The translations under genes and the position numbers were made by a program. This document shows, piece by piece, positions 9,063 through 16,756 of a DNA stretch of 23,991 bases. The notes beneath the pieces were generated by a model. That model saw only the letters and a list, made by a program, of their open reading frames with translations, made no database searches and was not told the origin of the DNA. Position 1 is the stretch's first letter; each line of letters opens with the position of its first letter. The stretch comes from JACKLD01 sp049297695 (GTDB taxonomy: Bacteria; Pseudomonadota; Alphaproteobacteria; UBA2136; UBA6156): NCBI GenBank assembly GCA_049297695.1, contig JBAQUT010000039.1, positions 1 through 23,991 on the forward strand, in the 5' to 3' direction.

Positions 9063-9335
9063 ATGAACAAAGCAGAACTCATCGCTGCAGTTGCCGCCGC
9101 CGCCAAGGTCAGCAAGACCGACGCTGGTAGCGTGATCGACAGCTTCGTTGAAGTGATCACCAAAAACCTGAAAAAAGGCAACGAAGTTCGCCTGACCGGT
9201 TTTGGTACTTTCACCACCGCCAAGCGTAAGGCCACCACGGGTCGTAACCCCCGCACTGGTGCCACCATCAAGATTGCCGCCAGCACATCGCCTAAGTTCC
9301 GCGCCGGCAAATCCCTGAAGGACGCTGTGAATTAA
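9063..9335 (+). CDS. hupB: DNA-binding protein HU
   Basis: 90 residues, the normal HU length. The start at 9063 is supported by AAAAGGA upstream and by the family N-terminus MNKAELIAAVA. The conserved core GFGTFTTAKRKATTGRNPRTG leads into the DNA-binding arm, which ends with the characteristic RNPRTG turn, followed by SPKFRAGKSLKDAVN. HU bends and compacts DNA as a dimer. It has its own promoter and terminator. Its place after lon is conserved across alphaproteobacteria; the symbol hupB follows that convention. Confidence 0.96.
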   Translation: MNKAELIAAVAAAAKVSKTDAGSVIDSFVEVITKNLKKGNEVRLTGFGTFTTAKRKATTGRNPRTGATIKIAASTSPKFRAGKSLKDAVN

Positions 9336-9352
9336 TCGAAAGATAAATTCAT

Positions 9353-9381
9353 AAGCCGCCCCTTCGGGGGCGGTTTTTTTA
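9353..9381 (+). terminator. Intrinsic terminator of hupB
   Basis: CCGCCCC (9356-9362) pairs with GGGGCGG (9367-9373) around a TTCG tetraloop, followed by a run of seven T. This is a textbook rho-independent terminator 20 bp after the hupB stop. Confidence 0.95.
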
Positions 9382-9424
9382 TGCCGTACATATTTAAAAA
9401 ACAAATCACATGGAGGGTGACACG

Positions 9425-9742
9425 ATGAACAACAATTTATGGAACTTAAGGCGCGATTTTACCACTTACACCATGTGGGTGGCCAATGATTGGCGATGTG
9501 TGGAAGAATACGGGCGGGCGTATATCGGTATGGTTGCCAGCAAAAAGGTAGCAACGCTGAAAACTGAACAAGATATTTTAGAGTCTTGGCGGTTGGCCAT
9601 GCGGCGCCATGCCACCTCGCGCAGGTTGCTGGCCGAAACCCGCACGGTGTTGGAGAAGGCAGGGGTGAATACCTCGCAGCTCCCCACCGAGCGGGTGTAT
9701 GCGGGGTGTTGGGAGGATAGGATGCAAGGGAAAAGGGGTTAA
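9425..9742 (+). CDS. Small uncharacterised helical protein
   Basis: 105 residues. The ATG at 9425 is preceded by GGAGG (9412-9416) at 8-nt spacing; an ATG at 9410 overlaps that SD and is rejected. The protein is soluble, mostly helical and rich in Arg, Trp and Tyr, with no signal peptide or membrane segment. No family is recognised. It sits between the hupB terminator and the tRNA promoter, so it must have its own promoter; the AT-rich stretch 9380-9405 is the likely place, but no clear -35/-10 pair was seen. The strong SD is the main evidence that it is real. Confidence 0.6.
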   Translation: MNNNLWNLRRDFTTYTMWVANDWRCVEEYGRAYIGMVASKKVATLKTEQDILESWRLAMRRHATSRRLLAETRTVLEKAGVNTSQLPTERVYAGCWEDRMQGKRG

Positions 9743-9766
9743 AGACTCTTTTTTAAGGGGAAGCGC

Positions 9767-9795
9767 TTGACCTGCACCGTTCCACACCCTATAAA
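9767..9795 (+). promoter_or_regulatory. Promoter of the tRNA-Asp/tRNA-Val operon
   Basis: TTGACC (9767-9772), 17-bp spacer, TATAAA (9790-9795). The start is predicted near 9802, 4 nt before the mature tRNA-Asp. The GC-rich bases after the -10 fit a stringently controlled stable-RNA discriminator. Confidence 0.8.
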
Positions 9796-9805
9796 GCGCT
9801 CCAGC

Positions 9806-9882
9806 GGAGGCGTAGCTCAGTTGGTTAGAGTATCGGCTTGTCACGCCGAGGGTCGCCGGTTCGAGCCCGGTCGCTTCCGCCA
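9806..9882 (+). tRNA. tRNA-Asp (anticodon GTC)
   Basis: 77 nt with encoded CCA. The acceptor GGAGGCG pairs with CGCTTCC, including one G-T pair. The anticodon stem TCGGC/GCCGA holds loop TTGTCAC with anticodon GTC. The T-arm loop is TTCGAGC. Confidence 0.96.
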
Positions 9883-9889
9883 GTTATTT

Positions 9890-9964
9890 GGGAAATTAGC
9901 TCAGCGGTAGAGCGTCTCCTTTACACGGAGAGGGTCGGGAGTTCGAATCTCTCATTTCCCACCA
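9890..9964 (+). tRNA. tRNA-Val (anticodon TAC)
   Basis: 75 nt with encoded CCA, 7 nt after tRNA-Asp and so cotranscribed. The acceptor GGGAAAT pairs with ATTTCCC. The anticodon arm CTCC/GGAG has loop TTTACAC with anticodon TAC. The 3' end is shared with a long inverted repeat. Confidence 0.96.
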
Positions 9965-10015
9965 TTTGATACAGAAAAGGCCCCTTGTGGGCCTTTTCTG
10001 TATCAAATGGTGGGA
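9957..10015. terminator. 27-bp perfect inverted repeat; bidirectional terminator of the tRNA operon
   Basis: 9957-9983 is exactly complementary to 9989-10015 with a 5-nt loop (CTTGT). The inner part AAAAGGCCC with GGGCCTTTT is a typical bidirectional intrinsic terminator. Unusually, the outer arm runs back through the CCA end and into the acceptor stem of tRNA-Val (TCCCACCA against TGGTGGGA). The full hairpin would compete with tRNA folding if transcription ran through. Confidence 0.85.
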
Positions 10016-10047
10016 CTAAGGGGTGCGGACCGCCGCAGGCAGTTCGA

Positions 10048-10104
10048 CACAAACATTGGCGAGCTTGCGAGCCTAGGTTTGTGCAACGTTGCCCTTACAA
10101 CGTT
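10048..10104 (+). other. Structured non-coding stretch after the tRNA terminator
   Basis: CACAAAC (10048-10054) pairs with GTTTGTG (10077-10083), enclosing GGC/GCC. Then AACGTTG (10085-10091) pairs with CAACGTT (10098-10104). A T6 run follows at 10123-10128. No ORF with a ribosome site covers it. It could be a small RNA, but no good promoter was found and it matches no RNA family recognised. Confidence 0.3.
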
Positions 10105-10166
10105 ATCTCTCATCCCCTCAAGGTTTTTTGTTATATTTTCATGTTATGTACCACCCCAAAACACCG

Positions 10167-10188
10167 CACCCCCGGTTGGCCGGGGGTG
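10167..10188 (-). terminator. Hairpin downstream of the small minus-strand ORF
   Basis: CACCCCCGG (10167-10175) pairs with CCGGGGGTG (10180-10188) around a 4-nt loop, a 9-bp GC-rich stem. On the minus strand it is followed by a short T4 run (10161-10158), so it is a modest terminator candidate. It lies 7 bp after the stop of the 47-residue ORF. Confidence 0.45.
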
Positions 10189-10194
10189 GGTATA

Positions 10195-10338
10195 TCAAAC
10201 TTTATGTTCTTTGATAATCAATAGAGACATAATTGCCCCTATTGCTGCCAAACCCCACCAGTAGTTTTGCGTAGCCATTCCCACGCAAGCTCCTGTTGAT
10301 GCGGCATTTATTATCACAGCAAAAGTTTTGTTCTGCAT
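10195..10338 (-). CDS. Candidate small membrane protein (47 residues)
   Basis: The ATG at 10338 (minus) is preceded by GGAGGG with 4-5 nt spacing, a strong ribosome site. The reading frame is 47 codons. The N-terminal half starts MQNKTFAVIINAAS. The C-terminal half has a hydrophobic helix YWWGLAAIGAIMSLLII ending in basic KEHKV, so a single membrane span is likely. A GC-rich hairpin follows the stop. No family is recognised. It is the only frame in this ~540-bp gap with a good SD, but it is short and its promoter is unclear. It is divergent from the pilus-like operon. Confidence 0.5.
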   Translation of the reverse strand: MQNKTFAVIINAASTGACVGMATQNYWWGLAAIGAIMSLLIIKEHKV

Positions 10339-10423
10339 CCTACCCTCCAACGGTTATGCTCACGCAGCCGCCCAGGCAGAACGCTTGGGAAACGATAAGG
10401 TGAGCCTAGATGCATACGATTAT

Positions 10424-10432
10424 GGGGGGGGG
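10424..10432. repeat. G9 homopolymer tract
   Basis: Nine G in a row lie between the divergent small ORF (start 10338) and the pilus-like operon (start 10555). Such tracts slip during replication and can vary promoter spacing, but no -35/-10 pair was seen that it would separate. Confidence 0.6.
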
Positions 10433-10554
10433 TACAAGTGCGGCTGACATGTCCTGACAGGGCTTGATACTTAAAACCTACCACCTAATGCCTGCCCCCT
10501 ACTTACAGGCCACACCCCCACCCCCAAACATGCCCCACCCCCTAGGGGTTAGGG

Positions 10555-12300
10555 GTGTATTCAGGTAAGCTGGGGCAAACCTTAAAGGGCCTGTTTGCGC
10601 GTATGGATATTGTAGACCTGATGATTGCCGACCACGTGATTGGGGTGACCGACCTCCATAACCTGCCGGTAACCGTGCAAAAAGACCCTGAAGCCCTGAT
10701 TGAAGCCCTTGGGAAAGCTGGGAAACTCACCAGCAACCAGCAAAGCCGCTACAAGGCCGTGGCGTATGATTTCCCTGTAAAAAACGACGACGAAATGGCC
10801 AAGCTAACCCCTCACCAGGTGGAAGGGGTGGACCGTGACTTTATGCAGTTTTACACCGCCTGCCCGATAGAGCTGGGCCGTGGCACGGTGATATGGGCGG
10901 CGGCCGACCTGCCCAACAAGCGTCTGCACAGCGAAATATTGCTGCGCAACCGCAAAAACAATCACCTGTTTGTGTGGGCCAGCCCCAAAAGCGTGGAAAG
11001 CGCCATTGAGCGGATGAACAAGCGGGAAGGCCACAGCCTGAAGTTTTTGGTGGAAAACGCCTACGCCCAAATCAACGCAGGGAACGACGATTCGGTGATT
11101 CCGTTGGTGGACGAAATTATCCGCACCGCCTACAAAAACCGCGCCAGCGACTTGCACATTGAAATTTTAAACCGCAAACCCACCGTGATGGCCCGCATTG
11201 ACAACGAGCTGGAAGAACTGGTGAACCTGCCCATTGAGGTGTACGACCGCGTGGTGGGCCGCCTGCGCCACATGGCGGGCGTAAGTGCCGAAAACTTTAA
11301 AAAGCCCCTGTACGGCCGGATGACGTTTGAGCTGACCAACCGCCAAAGCGTGGATATTCGCTACACCACCCAGCCGATTACCTTGGAAAACACGGCCAAA
11401 ATCGCCATGCGCTTCCTTCGCCCCTTTGAAGGCAACATGGACACGTTCGGTTACGCCGACGAAACCATTGATAAAATCGACCAACTGATGCGCTTTGAAG
11501 AAGGCGTGATTATTTTTGCAGGGCCAACCGGTTCTGGTAAATCGACAGCTTCGCGCCTGATGATCCGCCGCGGCCAACGCCCTGGTCAAAACGTGATTAG
11601 CTACGAAAAGCAAATTGAAGAACGGATGGATAACGTCATCCAAACCGAAGAAGATTTGGCCAGCGGCGTGAACCTGGAAAGCTTTATGTACGCGGCTTTG
11701 GGGCTTGATCCCGACGTGTTGTTTATTGGTGAGGTACGTAGCCCCGAAGATACCCGCCGCGTGATAGATGCCGGTAACACGGGGCACTTGGTGATTACCA
11801 CCATGCACGCCAACGATGCCTTTATGACCATGGATAGGTTGCTGCAACGGGGTGTGCCGCCCGAGCTGATTTTTGGGAACGTGCGGGGCATCATCGCCCA
11901 GCGTTTGGTGCGCCGCGTGTGCAAAAAATGCCGCGTGCCGTACGAGATTGATGCCGCCATGGCCGACGCCTTTAACGGCATCCGCCCTTTAGGTTTTAAA
12001 GCGGGCGATACCATTTACCGCCCCAACCGCAACGGCTGCGAAATGTGCCACTACCGTGGCTACATGGACCGTGTGGCCATGGAAGAAGTGCTGGAACTGT
12101 GGCGCCGTGAAATAAGCCGCAACGTGTGGAGCGCCAACCGCCTGCGGCCCGATTGGATTGATGTGGTGCGCGGCCAAGCCGCCGAAACGGGCATGAAAGA
12201 CATGCTGTACCAAGGCCTCAGCCATGTGAAGCGTGGCATAACCACGTTGGAAGAGTTGGAACGCTTCTTCAGTGCCGACTTGGAGGCCGTGCATGGCTAA
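10555..12300 (+). CDS. GspE/PilB-type pilus or secretion assembly ATPase
   Basis: 581 residues from the GTG at 10555, which has AGGGG 6 nt upstream; the ATG at 10603 is a possible alternative. Features in order are a long N-terminal region, the Asp box ASDLHIEI, Walker A GPTGSGKS (323-330), Walker B LDPDVLFIGEVR (from about 384), His box TTMHAND, and a tetracysteine zinc site (CKKC near 456-459, CEMC near 494-497). The four cysteines point to the extension (PilB/GspE) side of the family rather than PilT. The usual TIEDPVE is replaced by SYEKQIEERM. The ATPase powers pilin polymerisation on the inner-membrane platform protein encoded next. A weak promoter may lie at TTGATA 10464-10469. First gene of the operon. 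Confidence 0.93.
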   Translation: MYSGKLGQTLKGLFARMDIVDLMIADHVIGVTDLHNLPVTVQKDPEALIEALGKAGKLTSNQQSRYKAVAYDFPVKNDDEMAKLTPHQVEGVDRDFMQFYTACPIELGRGTVIWAAADLPNKRLHSEILLRNRKNNHLFVWASPKSVESAIERMNKREGHSLKFLVENAYAQINAGNDDSVIPLVDEIIRTAYKNRASDLHIEILNRKPTVMARIDNELEELVNLPIEVYDRVVGRLRHMAGVSAENFKKPLYGRMTFELTNRQSVDIRYTTQPITLENTAKIAMRFLRPFEGNMDTFGYADETIDKIDQLMRFEEGVIIFAGPTGSGKSTASRLMIRRGQRPGQNVISYEKQIEERMDNVIQTEEDLASGVNLESFMYAALGLDPDVLFIGEVRSPEDTRRVIDAGNTGHLVITTMHANDAFMTMDRLLQRGVPPELIFGNVRGIIAQRLVRRVCKKCRVPYEIDAAMADAFNGIRPLGFKAGDTIYRPNRNGCEMCHYRGYMDRVAMEEVLELWRREISRNVWSANRLRPDWIDVVRGQAAETGMKDMLYQGLSHVKRGITTLEELERFFSADLEAVHG

Positions 12301-13405
12301 CGCCCTGACAACCGGCGCGGGGGCAGGGGGCGGTTGGCTGAGTGGCAACCGTGGCGGAACCACCATGAGCGCCACCGACCGCGAACGCTTTTTTTTCTAC
12401 ATGGCCATGATGATGAAAACCGGCCAACCCACGGCGGAATCCCTCCGCGTGGTGGCCAAAGCGTTTAAAAGCGAAAAGCAAGAAAGCATTGCTAATGCCC
12501 TGATGGGCATGGCCCAGCGCGTGGCCCAAGGCCGTACCCTCAGCCAAGCCATGCTGAACGAGCGGAAAATGTTCTCCGACATCCACCGTGCTGCCATTTT
12601 AGCCGGCGAAGCCAGCAACAACATGCAAAAAAGCTTTGATGTGCTGCGGGTGCTGGAAGAGAAGAAGATATTGGCAGGCAGGGCCGGCATGGCGGAAATG
12701 CTGACGCCGTTGATGATGCTCATTTTAAGCCTTGTCAGCTTGTTCAATACTGGGTTACGCACCTTGCCGATTATGGCCAAGCTTGCGGAATCGCAAGGGA
12801 AACCCATTGGCATCATCCCCGCTGGGATTATGGTACTTACCAGCTTTTGTGCCGATTACTGGTACGTGTTTGCAGGGTTGTTGGGGATGGCCATTGCCGT
12901 GTTTGCAAGCTTGGTCTCCAACCCCCAAGGCCGCACGGTGTTGCATGCCGCGCAATTGCAAGTACCTGTTTATGGGCGGTTTTTGGTGTATCACACTTAT
13001 GCCCAAATGCTGCTGTATTTCCCCTACCTTTTGGCGAGTGGCGTAAAGCCCAAACAGCTGATTCCCATTATGGAGGCCTTGGCCAGCAACACCATCATCC
13101 GCCGCCGGATTGACCAGTTTAACCACGTGATTACCACAGGCGGCAAACTCTCCGAGGCCATGAGCCGCAGCGGCTTCCCCGAATTGGTCATAACCCCCGT
13201 GAGCGTGGCGGAAAACTATGCCCCCACCAGCGGCAACACCAACGACGTGTTGATTGAAGGCATGCAGCACGCCCACGGCATCTTGGAGCGGATGCTGGCG
13301 GATACGCAACAAATGTATGTATCCGTTTTCAGCACCGTCTTGTGGTTGGCGGGTGGATTGGTCATGATGCTGGATATGTTATCCATCGTCATGTCGCAAG
13401 CTTAA
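12293..13405 (+). CDS. GspF/PilC-type inner-membrane platform protein
   Basis: 370 residues. The ATG at 12293 overlaps the end of the ATPase gene by 8 bp and has GGAGG at 12282-12286; the later ATG at 12365 is less supported. Two T2SSF domains are visible. The first has FFFYMAMMMKTGQPTAESL through FSDIHRAAILAGEAS; the second has MLLYFPYLLASGVKPKQLI through SVAENYAPTSGN. Hydrophobic segments follow each, three in all, as in the family. This protein anchors the assembly ATPase and the growing pseudopilus. The tight overlap with the ATPase gene supports joint function. Confidence 0.93.
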   Translation: MANALTTGAGAGGGWLSGNRGGTTMSATDRERFFFYMAMMMKTGQPTAESLRVVAKAFKSEKQESIANALMGMAQRVAQGRTLSQAMLNERKMFSDIHRAAILAGEASNNMQKSFDVLRVLEEKKILAGRAGMAEMLTPLMMLILSLVSLFNTGLRTLPIMAKLAESQGKPIGIIPAGIMVLTSFCADYWYVFAGLLGMAIAVFASLVSNPQGRTVLHAAQLQVPVYGRFLVYHTYAQMLLYFPYLLASGVKPKQLIPIMEALASNTIIRRRIDQFNHVITTGGKLSEAMSRSGFPELVITPVSVAENYAPTSGNTNDVLIEGMQHAHGILERMLADTQQMYVSVFSTVLWLAGGLVMMLDMLSIVMSQA

Positions 13406-13414
13406 GGAGGGGAT

Positions 13415-14668
13415 ATGCTCGAGCACTTAAATCTCCCCCCCGAACTGAAAGATAAAGCCCAGAAGGCATGGGCTGTGGCCAAGCCTGTGGTGCAGGCAGC
13501 GGGGCGTACCCTCAACACCTTGATGACAGCAGGCCGCACCCCCACGTTGGGCGATACCTTTAGCCACCTGTGCGTGGTGGGGCTGAACAAAAGCGAGCTG
13601 TTGCTGGCGGGCGAGCGTACCCCCGTGTTTGCCGATGCCTGGCAGGATTTGGCCGACGATAACCTCCGCAAAGGCTTGGGGCTGGTGTTTTTTGCCCCCC
13701 GCACGCTGGAAGGAACCCCCGTAAACCCCTACGTATTTTTGGCGGGGGATGGTGCGGTGGGGGCAGGCGAGGGCGAAGACACCGCCGCCTTGGCCCAGCA
13801 AACCATGCAAGGTATGGGGCTACTGGATTTTTGCCGTATGCCCCCCGCAGGCCCCAACCAATTGAACATGGTGCTGGCGGCAGATGTTCTGTTCCATTGG
13901 GATGTGCGGGATAACTACGTGCTGCCCACCACAGCCACGGGCTGGGTGCGGGATGTGGAGCAGGTGTTGAAAGGCTACCCCCGCACCACCAAAGCCACCC
14001 TTTATACCAACTGGGAAACCGACCTGCTGCCCCCCAGCGACCGTATTACCGTGCGCCCCTTGCGGGAAATGCCGGTAGCCGAAGGTGTGTGGTTGAACCA
14101 ACCGACATTCCAGGAGCGCTACGGCACCATGGTGTTAGCCGTGGCCCTGATGGCCGCCACGGGCACATGGTTGCTGTTGCACAGCCAAAGCAGTGCGATT
14201 GAAGACGTGAACGAGCAGTTACGGGTGGTGGAGCAGCAAATCCCCCAAGGCGGTCGCATGAGCGATTTGGCCAAAGCCGTGGCCGAAGAAGAAAAATTTA
14301 TGGAAAAGCGGGAACTGTTTTACTTGGCCGTGAAAGATACCGCCCGCGCCATTGGCACCAGCAGCATGAAGTTTGATAATTTTGAGGTGAAACAGCCCGA
14401 CCCCCAAGTGCCCCCTACCGATTTGGTGGCCACCATCCAAGCCCCGAAAGATGCCTACCAAGGCTGGCTGCAAGAAGAGCCGATTGCCAAAGACGTGTTG
14501 ATGGCCAGCGCCTTAATGACCGCCATCCGCAAACCTCCTGCCAACGTGTTCAAACTGGAAGGTCTTATCCCCCTAACCCCGGCCCTGAAAGAGCTGAAAG
14601 CCTTGGCGAAAGCCAGCAACAAAGGCAAAAATAAGCCTGTTGTGCCTGAAGGCGAGGTGCAGCCATGA
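13415..14668 (+). CDS. Bitopic assembly protein (GspL/PilN- or PilO2-like topology)
   Basis: 417 residues, ATG at 13415 with a near-perfect SD (AAGGAGGGG). A ~235-residue N-terminal part is probably cytoplasmic. One membrane segment (about 237-256, GTMVLAVALMAATGTWLLL) is followed by a coiled coil (SAIEDVNEQLRVVEQQI) and a periplasmic C-terminal region. This topology matches GspL and the PilM-PilN pair of secretion and pilus machines, and the length resembles PilO2-type pilin accessory proteins of type IVb systems. The sequence is too divergent to name. Position three in the operon and 9-bp spacing support an assembly-platform role. Confidence 0.6.
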   Translation: MLEHLNLPPELKDKAQKAWAVAKPVVQAAGRTLNTLMTAGRTPTLGDTFSHLCVVGLNKSELLLAGERTPVFADAWQDLADDNLRKGLGLVFFAPRTLEGTPVNPYVFLAGDGAVGAGEGEDTAALAQQTMQGMGLLDFCRMPPAGPNQLNMVLAADVLFHWDVRDNYVLPTTATGWVRDVEQVLKGYPRTTKATLYTNWETDLLPPSDRITVRPLREMPVAEGVWLNQPTFQERYGTMVLAVALMAATGTWLLLHSQSSAIEDVNEQLRVVEQQIPQGGRMSDLAKAVAEEEKFMEKRELFYLAVKDTARAIGTSSMKFDNFEVKQPDPQVPPTDLVATIQAPKDAYQGWLQEEPIAKDVLMASALMTAIRKPPANVFKLEGLIPLTPALKELKALAKASNKGKNKPVVPEGEVQP

Positions 14669-15165
14669 TGCGTTTTATGATCGGTTTGGCGGTATTGTTT
14701 CTAACCGTGGTGTGGGGCTTGTACACCTACAACAGCAACAGCGAACTGTTGATGATGAAAGAAGTGGGGCTGGAAGAAGCCCTGGGCAAACGGGATGAAG
14801 GCCAAAACCTGCAAGAACGCATCCGCAACGTGCGTAAAGTCAGCATGGTGACGGGCGATGACCAAAAGTTTACGATTGAACGGTTGCTGGATATCGGCAG
14901 CCCCGGCATGGAGTTCAAATTTGTGGGCCAACCCCGCGTGTACGGTGGCAACCGGGCGTTGTACCGCCATACATGGCGGATTGCGGGACCTGCACGGTAT
15001 GCCGATAGCTTGGAACTTTCCCGTAAATTGGCCACTTTGCCCGGGTTTGTTGTCTATAAATACTGTTTTGGCTGTGCGTTGCCTCCTAAAGGCAGCCCGC
15101 CGGATGTAAAAATGGTGCAACTGGAGGGCTACCTGTATGTGTATGACCCCGCGTTGTTCTATTAA
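14665..15165 (+). CDS. Small bitopic protein (PilO/GspM-like topology)
   Basis: 166 residues. The ATG overlaps the previous stop by 4 bp (ATGA). One N-terminal membrane anchor (residues 4-20, FMIGLAVLFLTVVWGLY) is followed by a helical stretch and a beta-rich C-terminal domain, presumably periplasmic. Two Cys near residues 132-136 (YCFGCA) may pair. Such short anchored proteins partner the GspL/PilN protein (GspM, PilO). Assignment rests on topology and gene order, not on recognised motifs. Confidence 0.55.
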   Translation: MMRFMIGLAVLFLTVVWGLYTYNSNSELLMMKEVGLEEALGKRDEGQNLQERIRNVRKVSMVTGDDQKFTIERLLDIGSPGMEFKFVGQPRVYGGNRALYRHTWRIAGPARYADSLELSRKLATLPGFVVYKYCFGCALPPKGSPPDVKMVQLEGYLYVYDPALFY

Positions 15166-15174
15166 GGAGAACCC

Positions 15175-16029
15175 ATGAGCCGTACGCTTGCCACCACCGC
15201 CCTGATTGCCCTGTTGGTGATGGCTGCTGGCGTGGAAGCCCAACAAGCCCCTGCCAAGCGGGCTGGCAGCGGCACGGCGTGGCCCCGTACGTTTACGGGC
15301 CAGCCGGATTTTGAATTCACCAAAGCTGAAATACTTGCCGAACGCGCACGGCAGGCCGAGCCGCAGGGAATCCCCGCACCCAAAGCGCCCACTCTTGCCG
15401 AACTGATGGAGGCCGGAGAAGTTGTGTTGATAGAGCTCCCCACCGTAACACCATCAGGCACGCTGGATATCAGTGGCACCATGGCTGCAAACCCCGCTGA
15501 TACCTTGGCCGATTTTAACGCCGCGTTTGCAAGTTTGCCTTCGCTCACCACGGTGCATGAGGTGGATGTGACCGAGTTCCAAAAAGGCCTGCGCCACGCC
15601 GTACGCAAAGCGGTGGCGGCTTACAAATTTCAAGCCGGAAAGTACAGTTTGGGCCACATGGTAAATGCCGTCACGGTGCAGGCCGTAGTTACCTCGCCCG
15701 AGAAATACGCCGTGCTGGATGGCAAGCAGTACCACGAAGGCGAAAGCTTCCCCATGACCGTGTGGGCTGGCCCCAGTGATACCGAATTGTTGGATGCCAT
15801 GGCCGCCCAGCTGCCCATGGAAGGCAGCATGGATCCCGAACAAGCGGCCCAATACCAGGAAGCTTACGAGAACGCGGTACAAGACCTTGCCAACCAACGC
15901 CAAGCCAATCCCCGTACCTTTCAAAAACAGGTAATTGTGCCCGTGGTTGTAGCTGCCATAAAGCAACGATTGGTTGTGTTGGAATTTAACGGTCAACGCC
16001 ATGAACTCCCCATCCGCTATGCGTACTGA
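15175..16029 (+). CDS. Periplasmic protein of the pilus-like operon
   Basis: 284 residues with a strong SD (AAGGAGAACCC before the ATG). The signal peptide is residues 1-22 (MSRTLATTALIALLVMAAGVEA) with cleavage before QQ. The mature protein is acidic, with Pro-rich stretches near residues 60-75 and a C-terminal beta-like segment VVLEFNGQRHELPIRY. That small C-terminal domain recalls PilP- or GspC-type periplasmic connectors, but no motif proves it. It overlaps the next gene, so it is part of the same transcript. No secretin is in the window that it could connect to. Confidence 0.55.
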   Translation: MSRTLATTALIALLVMAAGVEAQQAPAKRAGSGTAWPRTFTGQPDFEFTKAEILAERARQAEPQGIPAPKAPTLAELMEAGEVVLIELPTVTPSGTLDISGTMAANPADTLADFNAAFASLPSLTTVHEVDVTEFQKGLRHAVRKAVAAYKFQAGKYSLGHMVNAVTVQAVVTSPEKYAVLDGKQYHEGESFPMTVWAGPSDTELLDAMAAQLPMEGSMDPEQAAQYQEAYENAVQDLANQRQANPRTFQKQVIVPVVVAAIKQRLVVLEFNGQRHELPIRYAY

Positions 16030-16741
16030 TGCGGGCCAGCAGGGGGCGGTATCGCCGTTTATGTTCGGGCTTCTGGTGGGGATGAGCGTGTTTTCGGTTA
16101 TGAGCGCCCATTGGGCTCAAAAAGAGCTTGCAACCTTACAAGCCAAACAAAATGCCCGCGCCCAAACTAACGCGGAAGACGTGGTGAAAGCCCTCGAGTT
16201 TGCAGCTATGACCGAAACACGGGCCACGTACTCCGATGATTTTGGTATGGAGCGGGCCAAATCCAGCATGGCCCTTGCCACGGGCAAAACCCGAGGTGGG
16301 CAAGAGTATATTGTGAACGTGCAAGATGGTGGGGAAGGGGCCTTTGGCGCGGGCGATAAAAAAATAGCCGTGACGGCCAGCGACGATACGTTGCTGCGTG
16401 CCAAGGTTTACCAAACCGACTCGGCAGAGGATGTTACCGATTTTCAAAACAAAGACCAAACCCAAGTTGCTACACTGGATACAGGTGCTATTCGGGATAG
16501 GCAGGTGCGAACAAGTTTAAAAGCAATGGAAGGCTTGGCTGAACAGGTTTATGCGTTTTATGCTGGGCATATGAGGTTCCCCACCGATGGAGAATATGCC
16601 GAACTCAGAGCCAAGTTCCCCTACCGCGATGCCTGGGGTGGCCAATTTGACTACACCCGTGGCAGCGATGAAAGCGCCACCCTTGAGTTTACCACGCCCT
16701 GGAATTATACTCAGACATTACCTTTAAGCCTGAAAGAATAA
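16001..16741 (+). CDS. Pilin/pseudopilin-like protein with GspG-type C-terminal motif
   Basis: 246 residues from the ATG at 16001 (overlaps the previous gene by 29 bp); the ATG at 16019 is equally possible and neither has a clear SD. Near the N-terminus QQG precedes a hydrophobic helix (AVSPFMFGLLVGMSVFSVM), a plausible prepilin-peptidase site, but the usual Glu at mature position 5 is absent. The C-terminal part carries the GspG-like pattern: helix, then FPTDGEY, FPYRDAWGGQFDY and a Gly/Ser/Asp loop. In T2S major pseudopilins the matching DPWG region binds calcium. The missing Glu5 could mean a priming or minor subunit. Operon context supports pilin-like function. Confidence 0.65.
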   Translation: MNSPSAMRTDAGQQGAVSPFMFGLLVGMSVFSVMSAHWAQKELATLQAKQNARAQTNAEDVVKALEFAAMTETRATYSDDFGMERAKSSMALATGKTRGGQEYIVNVQDGGEGAFGAGDKKIAVTASDDTLLRAKVYQTDSAEDVTDFQNKDQTQVATLDTGAIRDRQVRTSLKAMEGLAEQVYAFYAGHMRFPTDGEYAELRAKFPYRDAWGGQFDYTRGSDESATLEFTTPWNYTQTLPLSLKE

Positions 16742-16756
16742 GAACAAAGGCTGGTT

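Noticed and set aside
9957..10130. tmRNA, 6S or other known structured RNA after the tRNAs
   Set aside because: The GTTCGA-like bases and hairpins do not build any of these folds, and no tag ORF or SRP-like core is present.
10007..10264. 85-codon plus-strand frame after tRNA-Val
   Set aside because: Starts inside the terminator hairpin, has no ribosome site and is opposite the better-supported small minus ORF.
9890..10338. Integrated element at tRNA-Val
   Set aside because: The tRNA 3' end is copied only in inverted orientation next to itself. No integrase gene or direct att repeat is present.
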